A DNA stretch of 57,422 nt, from the NCBI RefSeq assembly GCF_018069805.1, contig NZ_JAGPYN010000028.1, forward strand, positions 1-57,422, given 5' to 3'. Positions 43,109 to 51,017 of the stretch are shown here, one piece after another. The DNA is from Pseudoalteromonas ostreae. Its GTDB lineage: Bacteria > Pseudomonadota > Gammaproteobacteria > Enterobacterales > Alteromonadaceae. The position numbers were made by a program, and so were the translations under genes. Positions within the stretch are counted from its first letter, which is position 1, and the number at the start of each line of letters is the position of its first letter. The notes under the pieces are model-generated. The model ran no database searches. It was not told where the DNA came from and saw nothing but the letters and a program-made list of their open reading frames with translations.

Positions 43109-43861
43109 TTAATCCGCAGCGTGTACTGGCAGTGTTAACATATCTGGGGCAAGTTGCTTACGTGCAATACGTAAACCTTTACTAATTTGGCTGATTGTTG
43201 AGTCATCCAGCGCAACAAACTGTTTGCTTGTTGTATCCCATGAGCCTGCTTTTTTACCATCGCGAGTAAGGTAAATAAGCTCTAAACGACCAATGCGTAA
43301 GAAATCGACTTCACGCTCTTGACCATCAACATCTAATAACGCGGTATAGGCTTCGATGGTACGGCCGTAATCAACTTCAACTTGGTACGCTTCTAAAACA
43401 CGGCGGAATTTTTCACTTGAATTAATGTCAGCACGGTTCATCATGTCTTTTAATGACGCTAAACGCTTTTCACGTTCATCGGTTAAAAATGGCACATCAA
43501 GCGCAACAAATTGCTCAAGGCCGGTGATCATGCGTAGCATTAATGGGGTAATTTGACGTTCAATAATAGACACTTGATCCATTGATAAATTAATGGCTTC
43601 CATTTCACTCATTTGGTTACTAAGCTGTTTGCTTAGTTGTGCGTTATAAACCGTTAAACCATCAATTTCTTTATTGAGGGTTTTAAACTGTTGTAAACGC
43701 CCCTGCATTGAGTCTGCAATCTTGTCTATTTTTGTTTGTGATTGCGCAGCTGATTGGTTAATTTCACTGCTTTTATCGATAACCTTATTTAAATCATTGG
43801 CTTGCACTGTTGCACTCATGGCTACAATACTAGCTAATATCAATGGTTTAACGCCTTTCAT
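43109..43861 (-). CDS. DUF3450 periplasmic protein, first gene of the TonB2-type operon
   Basis: A 250-residue exported protein: signal peptide to about residue 21 (SATVQA), then a long heptad-like coiled coil (SSEINQSAAQSQTKIDKIADS; NAQLSKQLSNQMSEMEAIN), then DVPFLTDEREKRLASLKDMMNRADI and a C-terminal alpha/beta region. DUF3450 proteins are nearly always encoded beside TtpC-type ExbB; a periplasmic contact with TtpC is inferred. ATG at 43861 is preferred over 43870 because AAAGG is then eight bases upstream. A PhoB-like promoter lies about 60 bp before the gene. Confidence 0.85.
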   Translation of the reverse strand: MKGVKPLILASIVAMSATVQANDLNKVIDKSSEINQSAAQSQTKIDKIADSMQGRLQQFKTLNKEIDGLTVYNAQLSKQLSNQMSEMEAINLSMDQVSIIERQITPLMLRMITGLEQFVALDVPFLTDEREKRLASLKDMMNRADINSSEKFRRVLEAYQVEVDYGRTIEAYTALLDVDGQEREVDFLRIGRLELIYLTRDGKKAGSWDTTSKQFVALDDSTISQISKGLRIARKQLAPDMLTLPVHAAD

Positions 43862-43922
43862 CGCATACACCTTTACTCGTTAAATTAGCGGATTTGCTAG
43901 TTGCTTAATATCAATGAACGAG

Positions 43923-43978
43923 ATTCTATAGGTGAAAAATGACAGAGGTGTTGCGCTAAAAAGTCCTTTTTATGACAA
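43923..43978 (-). promoter_or_regulatory. Candidate PhoB-activated promoter of the TonB-complex operon
   Basis: On the minus strand TTGTCAT (from 43978), GCGCAAC (from 43956) and CTGTCAT (from 43945) lie at offsets 0, 22 and 33. Exactly 10 bp after the last repeat is a -10-like TAGAAT (43928-43923). The middle site is weak, but the layout is identical to that upstream of the lipoprotein unit. Confidence 0.55.
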
Positions 43979-44080
43979 CTGCCATAAATACAGCTTTTTA
44001 CGTTAGATAAAGCAATAGTTTTTAATATTTAACAAGCGTGTACGCTTTGATGATGAGTGAAGTGCGATTAAATAAATTAA

Positions 44081-44302
44081 TCAGCAAGTATGCGATGAAT
44101 GGTGCTGATCGGAGCATTTTCTGTTGGTATAGTTTACGGCAATAGCAAAGTACTGCTGTATATGACAAAGAACTAACGATGGAAAACCCTGCACAGGTAA
44201 CTGCTGAACATACGCTAGCTCTGCCTGTTCAAGTTGCTCACTTTGCAATATAGCTAAAAACTCATCAGCAGCAAGACCAGCAACTTTATAAATAATATCA
44301 AC
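44081..44302 (-). pseudogene. Remnant of a DsbA-family thioredoxin-like protein (C-terminal part)
   Basis: Between two stops the minus strand is open for 73 codons without a start codon. It contains LAADEFLAILQSEQLEQAEL, then QQLPVQGFPSLVL and YFAIAVNYTN. The FPSLVL stretch with the cis-proline region and the A(I/V)NY element resemble the C-terminal part of DsbA-like (FrnE-type) oxidoreductases. The N-terminal CxxC part is absent. Assignment is from memory of the family. Confidence 0.5.
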
Positions 44303-44350
44303 TTAAAGACAAACAAGTTCATAATTGCATCAAAGAAGTAACAAACTCAA

Positions 44351-44366
44351 ATTGGAACATTCCAAT
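44351..44366. promoter_or_regulatory. 16-nt palindrome behind the sugar permease gene
   Basis: ATTGGAACATTCCAAT is palindromic except at the central CA. It resembles the TGGA...TCCA site in front of the permease gene (45821-45834), so the same regulator might bind, though it lies downstream of that gene. It may be a leftover of a deleted gene's control region. Confidence 0.35.
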
Positions 44367-44478
44367 TACATTTATAAGCAATGTCTATTGAATACGTATT
44401 CAGCGGGAATAATAAGGAGGTGAATGCATTTACAGTATTGCAAATGCATTTATCTGAATAAAGAGCTTTTCTATTAGA

Positions 44479-45750
44479 TTAGTTTATTTTTTGTTGCCAC
44501 TTGCTCGCAAGTTTTACAACATTCAACCCGTACCAAGCGATAAAACAATAGCAAAGTGCTGGGATAATAAAACTAACTTGAATATTCATTGCATCAGCAA
44601 CAACGCCTTGAATTAACGGTACTAATGCACCACCAACAATCGCTAAACAAAGCCAACCAGATCCTTTACTGGTTAATGAACCTAGCCCTTGAATAGCGAC
44701 TGAGAAAATTGTCGGAAACAAAATAGAATTAAATAAACCAATCGACAGCACAGCATACAGAGCAACGTTACCATCAGTAAATACAGTAATTAAAAGTAAC
44801 GCGATCACCGCAAATGCGTTAAAAGCAATTGCTTTTGAAGCCGCAATTTTTTGTAATGCTGCAAAGCCAATAAAACGCCCTACCATCGCCCCGCCCCAGT
44901 AATAGGCAATTAATGCGGCAGCAGCATGCTCTTCGAGCCCCGCAATATGAGCTTCACCAAAAAAGTTAACTAAAAAGCTGCCTATTGCCACTTCACCACC
45001 AACATAACAAAAGATACCTAATACCCCCATAACTAAATGAGGAGCTTGCGTTAAAGAGTGATCTTTTGCTTTGCAATCGAGTTCTTCTTTGTGTGATTTG
45101 ATTTCTGGTAGTTTTAAAAATGCAAACACGGCAGCAATCGTAAGCAGTGCAGCAGCAAGCATTAAATACGGGATTTTTACTGACTCTGCTGTCGCCGCAG
45201 ATGCAGTCAATGTGCCTGCTGCACCAAAGAACAAAATGCCACCAACATACGGCCCTATAGTCGTTCCTAATGAATTAAGCGCTTGTGCTAAATTTAATCG
45301 TGACGAAGCTGTTTTTTCAGGCCCAAGTGCCACAACGTAAGGGTTAGCAGATACTTGTAAAATGGTAATACCACTGGCTAGTACAAATAATGCGGTTAAA
45401 AATAACCAATATTCATGTACGACCACAGCAGGATAAAATAACATACAGCCGATAGAAGCCACAATAAGACCGCTAAGCACACCATTTTTATAACCAAATT
45501 TCTTAACCAATAGCCCCGCCGGTAAAGAAACAATAAAGTAAGCACCAAAGAAGCAGAACTGCACTAACATCGCTTCAGTATAACTAAGATCAAACACCCC
45601 TTTTAAACGCGGGATCAGTACATCATTTAGTACTGTAATAAAGCCCCATAAAAAGAATAGAGCTGTCATTGCAGTCAAAGGTAACAGGTAATTATTATTT
45701 TGCTGCGACAGCTCAGTGACAAACGTTTTATTTGTATTTATTTCACTCAC
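44479..45750 (-). CDS. Sugar MFS transporter (FucP/GlcP-like)
   Basis: A 423-residue, twelve-helix sugar:H+ (or Na+) symporter. FFLWGFITVLNDVLIPRLKGVFDLSYTEA at the N-terminus is the FucP/GluP family hallmark, followed by the QVSANPYVVALGPEKTASSRLNLAQALNSLGTTIGP block near residues 130-170. Members carry glucose, galactose, fucose or N-acetylglucosamine. The substrate cannot be named because no sugar kinase or regulator gene is adjacent. A LacI-type palindrome lies about 70 bp upstream. Confidence 0.87.
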   Translation of the reverse strand: MSEINTNKTFVTELSQQNNNYLLPLTAMTALFFLWGFITVLNDVLIPRLKGVFDLSYTEAMLVQFCFFGAYFIVSLPAGLLVKKFGYKNGVLSGLIVASIGCMLFYPAVVVHEYWLFLTALFVLASGITILQVSANPYVVALGPEKTASSRLNLAQALNSLGTTIGPYVGGILFFGAAGTLTASAATAESVKIPYLMLAAALLTIAAVFAFLKLPEIKSHKEELDCKAKDHSLTQAPHLVMGVLGIFCYVGGEVAIGSFLVNFFGEAHIAGLEEHAAAALIAYYWGGAMVGRFIGFAALQKIAASKAIAFNAFAVIALLLITVFTDGNVALYAVLSIGLFNSILFPTIFSVAIQGLGSLTSKGSGWLCLAIVGGALVPLIQGVVADAMNIQVSFIIPALCYCFIAWYGLNVVKLASKWQQKIN

Positions 45751-45820
45751 GTAATTTTCACTCCATTAACAAGTTGAACGTGATTCTACACACTCCAATA
45801 AAAAGATCACAAACTAATGC

Positions 45821-45834
45821 CTGGATCGTTCCAG
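45821..45834. promoter_or_regulatory. LacI-family-type operator upstream of the sugar permease
   Basis: CTGGATCGTTCCAG is a palindrome with a central CG and one mismatched pair, the usual form of LacI/GalR-family operators. The regulator is not encoded in this window. Confidence 0.45.
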
Positions 45835-45950
45835 CTATTTTATTTAACTATACATTTGCATCTTTACCAACGTTGCTGATTTATCGCAGTAAAAGTTAAT
45901 AATTAAATATAAAACCGCGCCCTCACTAAAGCCAATACTCATAGAGTTTC

Positions 45951-45962
45951 TCCTAGCTAGGA
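45951..45962. promoter_or_regulatory. Perfect 12-nt palindrome upstream of the unknown membrane-anchored protein
   Basis: TCCTAGCTAGGA lies about 75 bp before the start at 46038, in the region where a promoter would be expected. No known regulator matches it. Confidence 0.35.
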
Positions 45963-46037
45963 TACGCACATTTATGATATCGTTATTTATAAAACATACT
46001 CAGAACGTACTGCTTGGTACAAAAAAGGAATTTCCAA

Positions 46038-47768
46038 ATGAACATCAAACTACTTGCTGGTTGCGCAATTGCTGTTGCTGCGGGTGCAATAATCTATACA
46101 CAAACTGACAGTTCATCGGCTTCATTAGAACTTGCTCAACTTGATTACGTCCCTGCTGATACTGCTTTATTTTATGGCCAGCTAAAACCATTTCCCTATA
46201 GTAAATATTTCAATTTGATTCCAGATCAAATGAAAGGTGCAGATGATTTTACGCCATTGATCGAAAGTTTAGCGACAAGTAACGATAACAATGCACAGTT
46301 TTTAGCGTCTCTATTAGATCAATATCAAACATCATTGGCATCTTATGAAGCACTAAAAGTAACTTGGGGACTCGCCGATGATTATAAAGCTCTAGCCTAT
46401 ACAATTGGTCTAATGCCAGTATTACGCTATCAACTGGAAGATGAAACAGCTTTATTTAATACAATTAATCGCTCAGCTGATAAAGCGGGAATTAACTTCA
46501 CAACACAAACTATCGAAGGTGTTGACTACAACACGTATCCTTTGGTACTTGAAAATGATATTACATTAAACCTAATTGTGTCTGTAAAAGATAACTGGGC
46601 TACCATCACGTTTGATACAAAACTTAATACAATTAAAGATTTACGTCTTGCTTTAGCAATTGATAAACCAACAAAATCATTAACGCAAACCGCTAAACTT
46701 GAAAACTATATTACCAATTATTCATTTGATGGCCACTCTATTGCGTATGTAGACCATGTTGAGATTGCTAATGCTATTACCGCCAAAACACCATCACGCC
46801 TAGGTGAAATGCTTGATGAACTATTAAAAGAATTGGGTGATCCAAATGCTTTTAATGTAGCTAGAACACCACAGTGCCAAAATGACATCACCAATCTTGT
46901 TAGTTATTGGCCTGCATTAGTAACTGGTAGTACATACATAGAAGTAACAAACTCTGATGCTCACTTTAAAGCAGATGCTATTTTCCAAAGCACTGCTACA
47001 GATATTATTAACACATTAAAATCTGTGCGTGGTTTTGTTCCTGAACATACGACTAAACTTGACGGGCAAATGCTAAGCTTTGCTTATGGCGCGGATATTT
47101 CAAAAATTCCGCCACTTTTAAATATACTTTCTAGTACATTTAAAAAGGCTGAATTTGAGTGTGCCCCACTTGTTGAATTACAGCAACAAACTCAAGAGGC
47201 AGATTTCACTGCACTATCAATGATGACCGCTATGGCTAATGGTATTCAAGGTGTCAGTGTAAGTATTCAAGATCTTGTTTTAGAACCCGATGCTAATCAA
47301 ATGCCACAATTAAAAGCTTTAGATGCACTAGTCACACTTTCTGCGACAGATCCTGATAATTTACTTTTTACTGCTAAAGGATTTTTACCCGCATTAGCGG
47401 AGCTTGAAATACCAGAAAACGGCGATGCAATTAGTGTCAATGCCGCAATTCCTTATCCTTTACCTGCTGGCCTTGATATAAGATTAGCAAAAAAAGGAAA
47501 GCATATTGTTTTATTCACGGGTGAAAAGTCAGCGGCTATTGCAAATCAATTATCAGAACAAGTGATTGAAAAGAATGGGTTTTTAACTACCGCAGTTGAC
47601 CTCAGCTCATTAATGACTCCTGTCATCGAAGTATTTAAAATGACAGGACAAGTGATCCCAGAAGAACTTGAACAATTAAAAAATCAAACAATGTCTGTGT
47701 ATTTTGCGACAGATATAAAAGATGAAGGGATTGCTATTAATTCAGAGATCAAAATTACTAAAAAGTAA
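46038..47768 (+). CDS. Large membrane-anchored or exported protein of unknown function
   Basis: A 576-residue protein with one N-terminal hydrophobic segment (LLAGCAIAVAAGAIIY), then a long soluble part. The LDYVPADTALFYGQLKPF stretch just after the anchor recalls DUF3352-type proteins (VPADT...), but I am not sure. Two cysteines (QCQND and FECAP) could pair. The frame opens at a TTG at 46014; ATG at 46038 has AAGGAA upstream and is preferred. It stands alone with a terminator downstream. Its job is unknown. Confidence 0.65.
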   Translation: MNIKLLAGCAIAVAAGAIIYTQTDSSSASLELAQLDYVPADTALFYGQLKPFPYSKYFNLIPDQMKGADDFTPLIESLATSNDNNAQFLASLLDQYQTSLASYEALKVTWGLADDYKALAYTIGLMPVLRYQLEDETALFNTINRSADKAGINFTTQTIEGVDYNTYPLVLENDITLNLIVSVKDNWATITFDTKLNTIKDLRLALAIDKPTKSLTQTAKLENYITNYSFDGHSIAYVDHVEIANAITAKTPSRLGEMLDELLKELGDPNAFNVARTPQCQNDITNLVSYWPALVTGSTYIEVTNSDAHFKADAIFQSTATDIINTLKSVRGFVPEHTTKLDGQMLSFAYGADISKIPPLLNILSSTFKKAEFECAPLVELQQQTQEADFTALSMMTAMANGIQGVSVSIQDLVLEPDANQMPQLKALDALVTLSATDPDNLLFTAKGFLPALAELEIPENGDAISVNAAIPYPLPAGLDIRLAKKGKHIVLFTGEKSAAIANQLSEQVIEKNGFLTTAVDLSSLMTPVIEVFKMTGQVIPEELEQLKNQTMSVYFATDIKDEGIAINSEIKITKK

Positions 47769-47797
47769 TAACTTTTTTAGATTTAGAAATAAACAAA

Positions 47798-47820
47798 AAA
47801 GGGGCATTAATTGCCCCTTT
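47798..47820. terminator. Terminator between the unknown protein gene and the TrmH-like gene
   Basis: AAAGGGGCA (47798-47806) pairs with TGCCCCTTT (47812-47820). The minus strand has the longer T-run, so it mainly serves the leftward YcgN/TrmH-like operon. Confidence 0.82.
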
Positions 47821-47844
47821 GTCAATTATTCAATTCAGTTTTTA

Positions 47845-48345
47845 CTATTTATGCCATATCATTTTATTATTGGTGTCGCGGCTTTGAATAATCGTTTGAT
47901 CAGAGCTTTCTACTCCACCAAGTTTAGCTTGTCGATCGTAAAGAACCACATTACAGGTAGCTGCTAAATTCATACAACCGATTGTGGGGATATACACCAC
48001 TTCATCGCACCAGTTCAGTACATCTTTGCTAATTGAGCCATCTTCAGGGCCAAAAATATAAAGTGCGTTTTCAGGATGAACAAACTCAGGCAATGGGGTT
48101 GCACCTTCTATTAGTTCAATCACCACCACAGTCGCACCTACGGGCTTTGCTGTTGCTAAATCGTCAACGCAAGTCAGTGGGATGCGTTCAACAACATTTT
48201 TTGTGTCGGTATGAAACTTTTTAGCATTTAAATAACGCGTGCCAGTAAAAAATACTTGTTCAGCCCCATAGCAACCCGCAGCTCTTAACACTGCGCCAAC
48301 GTTAGAGGGACTTTTAGGATTGATCAAACCAATCTTCGCAGCCAT
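47845..48345 (-). CDS. SpoU/TrmH-family RNA methyltransferase
   Basis: A 166-residue SPOUT methyltransferase for a ribose 2'-OH in tRNA or rRNA. Motif 1 is INPKSPSNVGAVLRAAGC, motif 2 is YIFGPEDGSI and motif 3 is MNLAATCNVVLYDR, which together form the knotted S-adenosylmethionine site. No additional RNA-binding domain. Its ATG overlaps the TAA of the upstream YcgN-like gene (TAATG), so the two are coupled. The exact RNA target cannot be told. Confidence 0.88.
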   Translation of the reverse strand: MAAKIGLINPKSPSNVGAVLRAAGCYGAEQVFFTGTRYLNAKKFHTDTKNVVERIPLTCVDDLATAKPVGATVVVIELIEGATPLPEFVHPENALYIFGPEDGSISKDVLNWCDEVVYIPTIGCMNLAATCNVVLYDRQAKLGGVESSDQTIIQSRDTNNKMIWHK

Positions 48346-48842
48346 TAATCACAATCCCTCGTTGGCCAATCTGCTTCATACAGATCAAAGTCATCTAATG
48401 CTACATCACAATCTTTTACTGTTTTGTCTTTTACCGAAATACCCAAGGTATGCATTAGTTCTTTGCTGCCACCGTTATTTAATGGATGCCAAGACGCTAA
48501 ACCACGGCCTTCGTGCAAACGACGGTAACTACAACTTTGCGGCATGAAAAAAATGCTGTCGAGGTTTTCTTTGGTTAATTTTACACATGACGGGACTAAT
48601 GTTTGTCGATTTTCATACTCACTACAACCACACGTATTATTATCTAAGTATTGGCAAACAATATTAGTAAAAATGAGCTCTTCCCCATCGCGAAGTTGAT
48701 CTGTGGCGGTAAACTCATCTTCATCTTCGCTGTCTATAAAAGTATTTAAACAGCATTTTCCACAGCCATCGCAAATGGCTTCCCACTCATTTTGTGACAT
48801 TTGCTCAAGTGATTTCTCAAGCCAAAATTGGTTTTCAAACAT
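48345..48842 (-). CDS. ycgN: YcgN-family cysteine-cluster protein (UPF0260)
   Basis: A 165-residue protein with the CDGCGKCC motif near residue 25, followed by NIVCQYLDNNTCGCSEYENR and PSCVKLTKENLDSIFFMPQSCSYR, an array of cysteines probably binding zinc or an Fe-S cluster. It closely follows E. coli YcgN, with an insert of about ten acidic residues (SEDEDEFTATDQ). The frame extends 22 codons earlier but ATG at 48842 (MFENQFWLEKSL) matches the family start. Function unknown. First gene of an operon with the TrmH-like gene. Confidence 0.85.
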   Translation of the reverse strand: MFENQFWLEKSLEQMSQNEWEAICDGCGKCCLNTFIDSEDEDEFTATDQLRDGEELIFTNIVCQYLDNNTCGCSEYENRQTLVPSCVKLTKENLDSIFFMPQSCSYRRLHEGRGLASWHPLNNGGSKELMHTLGISVKDKTVKDCDVALDDFDLYEADWPTRDCD

Positions 48843-48936
48843 GGTATAACTCGGTGCCCCTAATAACGCGCATTTTAGCTTAATTGAGCACCGCGCGCAA
48901 AGCCACATTCAGCTTTGCGCTATTTCAGTTTAAAAG

Positions 48937-50757
48937 TTAGCGCTGCGTATCAACCCAACGTTTAATTTTCGCTTCTAGTATTGGCATCGGCAAAGCACCA
49001 TCAATTAAAATTTGCGTATGAAACTCTTTAATATCAAATTTATCACCTAATGCTTGTTTACAATAATCTCGCAGTTCTTGAATTTTAAATTGACCTAATT
49101 TATACGACAATGCTTGTCCTGGCCAAGCTATATAGCGCTCAACTTCTGCGGTAACATCACTCAAAGCCATTGAGGAATTAGCCAGCATGTAATCAATACC
49201 TTGTTGACGAGTCCAGCCTTTAGCATGAAAACCTGTATCGAGCACTAATCGCATAGCGCGTAATTGCTCATCAGATAAACGGCCATACCACATATATGGG
49301 TCGATAAATAAACCCAATTCTTTACCTAGGCTTTCAGCATATAATGCCCAACCTTCGGCGAACACTGTGTAACCACCAAATTTTCGAAACTCAGGTAATG
49401 ACTGAACTTCTTGCTGTAAGGCGATTTGAAAATGGTGTCCTGGGGCTGCTTCATGGATTGACAATGTTTCGAGTAGAAACTTAGGCTGCGCTTTTAAATT
49501 AAAGGTATTAATATAAAAAATTCCTGGACGAGAGCCATCCGGTGCTGGTGATTGATAAGATGCTCCCGCAGCAGACTCAGCACGAAAATCCTCAACCGCT
49601 TTTACAACGTAATCAGCTTTGGGGGTAATGTTAAATAATTTAGGTACACGCGCGTCAATTTTTAACTTTACGGCTTCATAGGCCGCAATTAATTGCTCTG
49701 GCGTATCAAAATAAAACTCTTCAGAATCTCGTAAATGAGTAAAAAACTCACTTAAACTGCCTTTAAAACCAACGGTTTCCTTTACTGTTTTCATCTCATT
49801 AAGGATACGCGATACTTCTTTTAAACCAATTTCATGAATTTCATCTGCAGATAAACTCAAGGTGGTGTTTTTCTTTATTTGGTATTCATACCATGCTTTA
49901 CCATTTGGTAAATCGCTATACCCTACTGTTGCACGGCTATTTGGTATATAAGTGGTCGCTAAAAACTCGCTCATTTTTGTATACGCTGGGACCAACTTAT
50001 CCATAATAAGTGCACTATATTGGTCAGTGAGTTGTTGCTTTTGCGCTGCTGTGAATTGCTCTGGAAGCTGTTTTATCGGACTATAAAATAAAGATTGTTC
50101 TGCACTGGTAACTATATGCGCTTGAAATTGCGGTAATAACTTTTCAGCTAATGGCTTTGGTAACACAATGCCTTCATTTACCCCTTGCTGCATAGCATCT
50201 TGCACACTGCTTAACCAAGTTACAAAACCTTCAGCACGCGCGACGAAATTTTCATAATCTTGATAGCTTGCAAATGGCTGCGCACTTTGCGCCGATCCAA
50301 AGCCTGCAAACGTATTGTGAGCGCCAGACATTTGGTCAATTGGTAATAAGTAACTCGGGAATTGAAAACCTTCGATTGTTAATGCTAAATCCCGTGCCAG
50401 TATTTCATAACTTAATAAGGCTTGACCAGTTAACTGCTGCTGGTCAATCGCCGCTAAACGTTGCTGATAATCTTTATAAAAAGCAAGCTGCTGAGCTCGG
50501 TTTTGCTCGGTAATCGGTGCTGTAAATTGGTTGTTGTATTGGTTATAGCCAATGTAAGTGGCATCAAGAGGGCTAAATTGCAACGAATCCACAAAGTACT
50601 GCTCAACCAAGCTATTTAATTGTTGTGTTGTTACGCTGGCAGTTTCATTTGTTAATGCTGATTGTGGCTTGTTTAAATTATTATTAGCCGTATTTGAACA
50701 CGCCGACAAAGCGCTGAGTACACCCGCGACAAGCAAGGTTAACTTAAATTTTTTCAT
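48937..50757 (-). CDS. DUF885-family lipoprotein, probable metallopeptidase
   Basis: A 606-residue lipoprotein: signal peptide ending in LSAC (Cys20), then a mostly helical domain. The SIHEAAPGHHFQIAL motif near residue 438 (a HExxxxxH-type site) and the downstream GWALYAESLG with Glu near residue 469 are the zinc-site signature of DUF885 proteins, which resemble M32/thimet-type carboxypeptidases or oligopeptidases. It would act in the periplasm or at the surface on peptides. AGGGAT precedes the ATG. Confidence 0.86.
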   Translation of the reverse strand: MKKFKLTLLVAGVLSALSACSNTANNNLNKPQSALTNETASVTTQQLNSLVEQYFVDSLQFSPLDATYIGYNQYNNQFTAPITEQNRAQQLAFYKDYQQRLAAIDQQQLTGQALLSYEILARDLALTIEGFQFPSYLLPIDQMSGAHNTFAGFGSAQSAQPFASYQDYENFVARAEGFVTWLSSVQDAMQQGVNEGIVLPKPLAEKLLPQFQAHIVTSAEQSLFYSPIKQLPEQFTAAQKQQLTDQYSALIMDKLVPAYTKMSEFLATTYIPNSRATVGYSDLPNGKAWYEYQIKKNTTLSLSADEIHEIGLKEVSRILNEMKTVKETVGFKGSLSEFFTHLRDSEEFYFDTPEQLIAAYEAVKLKIDARVPKLFNITPKADYVVKAVEDFRAESAAGASYQSPAPDGSRPGIFYINTFNLKAQPKFLLETLSIHEAAPGHHFQIALQQEVQSLPEFRKFGGYTVFAEGWALYAESLGKELGLFIDPYMWYGRLSDEQLRAMRLVLDTGFHAKGWTRQQGIDYMLANSSMALSDVTAEVERYIAWPGQALSYKLGQFKIQELRDYCKQALGDKFDIKEFHTQILIDGALPMPILEAKIKRWVDTQR

Positions 50758-50972
50758 AATGATCCCTGAGTATAAGTAGTAAGCACAAGTATGCAGATTT
50801 CAAATAGCTAAATAAAGAAAATACGATACGCGAACTCCGCTATTAAGTAAGGGTTCAACTAGCTAGTTGAAAACAAAATATTGCCGATGCTAACGCATTG
50901 GAAGCAAGGGGTAAATCAAAGGTATAAAGTTTAGATAATTGCTCTTTTTAGGTAATTAACACTTGAAATACA

Positions 50973-50991
50973 AATGCAACACATTATCATT
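50973..50991 (+). promoter_or_regulatory. Candidate Fur box upstream of the siderophore receptor
   Basis: AATGCAACACATTATCATT lies 27 bp before the receptor start. The right half, CATTATCATT, fits the Fur consensus well; the left half is degenerate. Iron-dependent repression is inferred. Confidence 0.55.
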
Positions 50992-51017
50992 GCGAAAATT
51001 TTCAATGATAGCAACTT

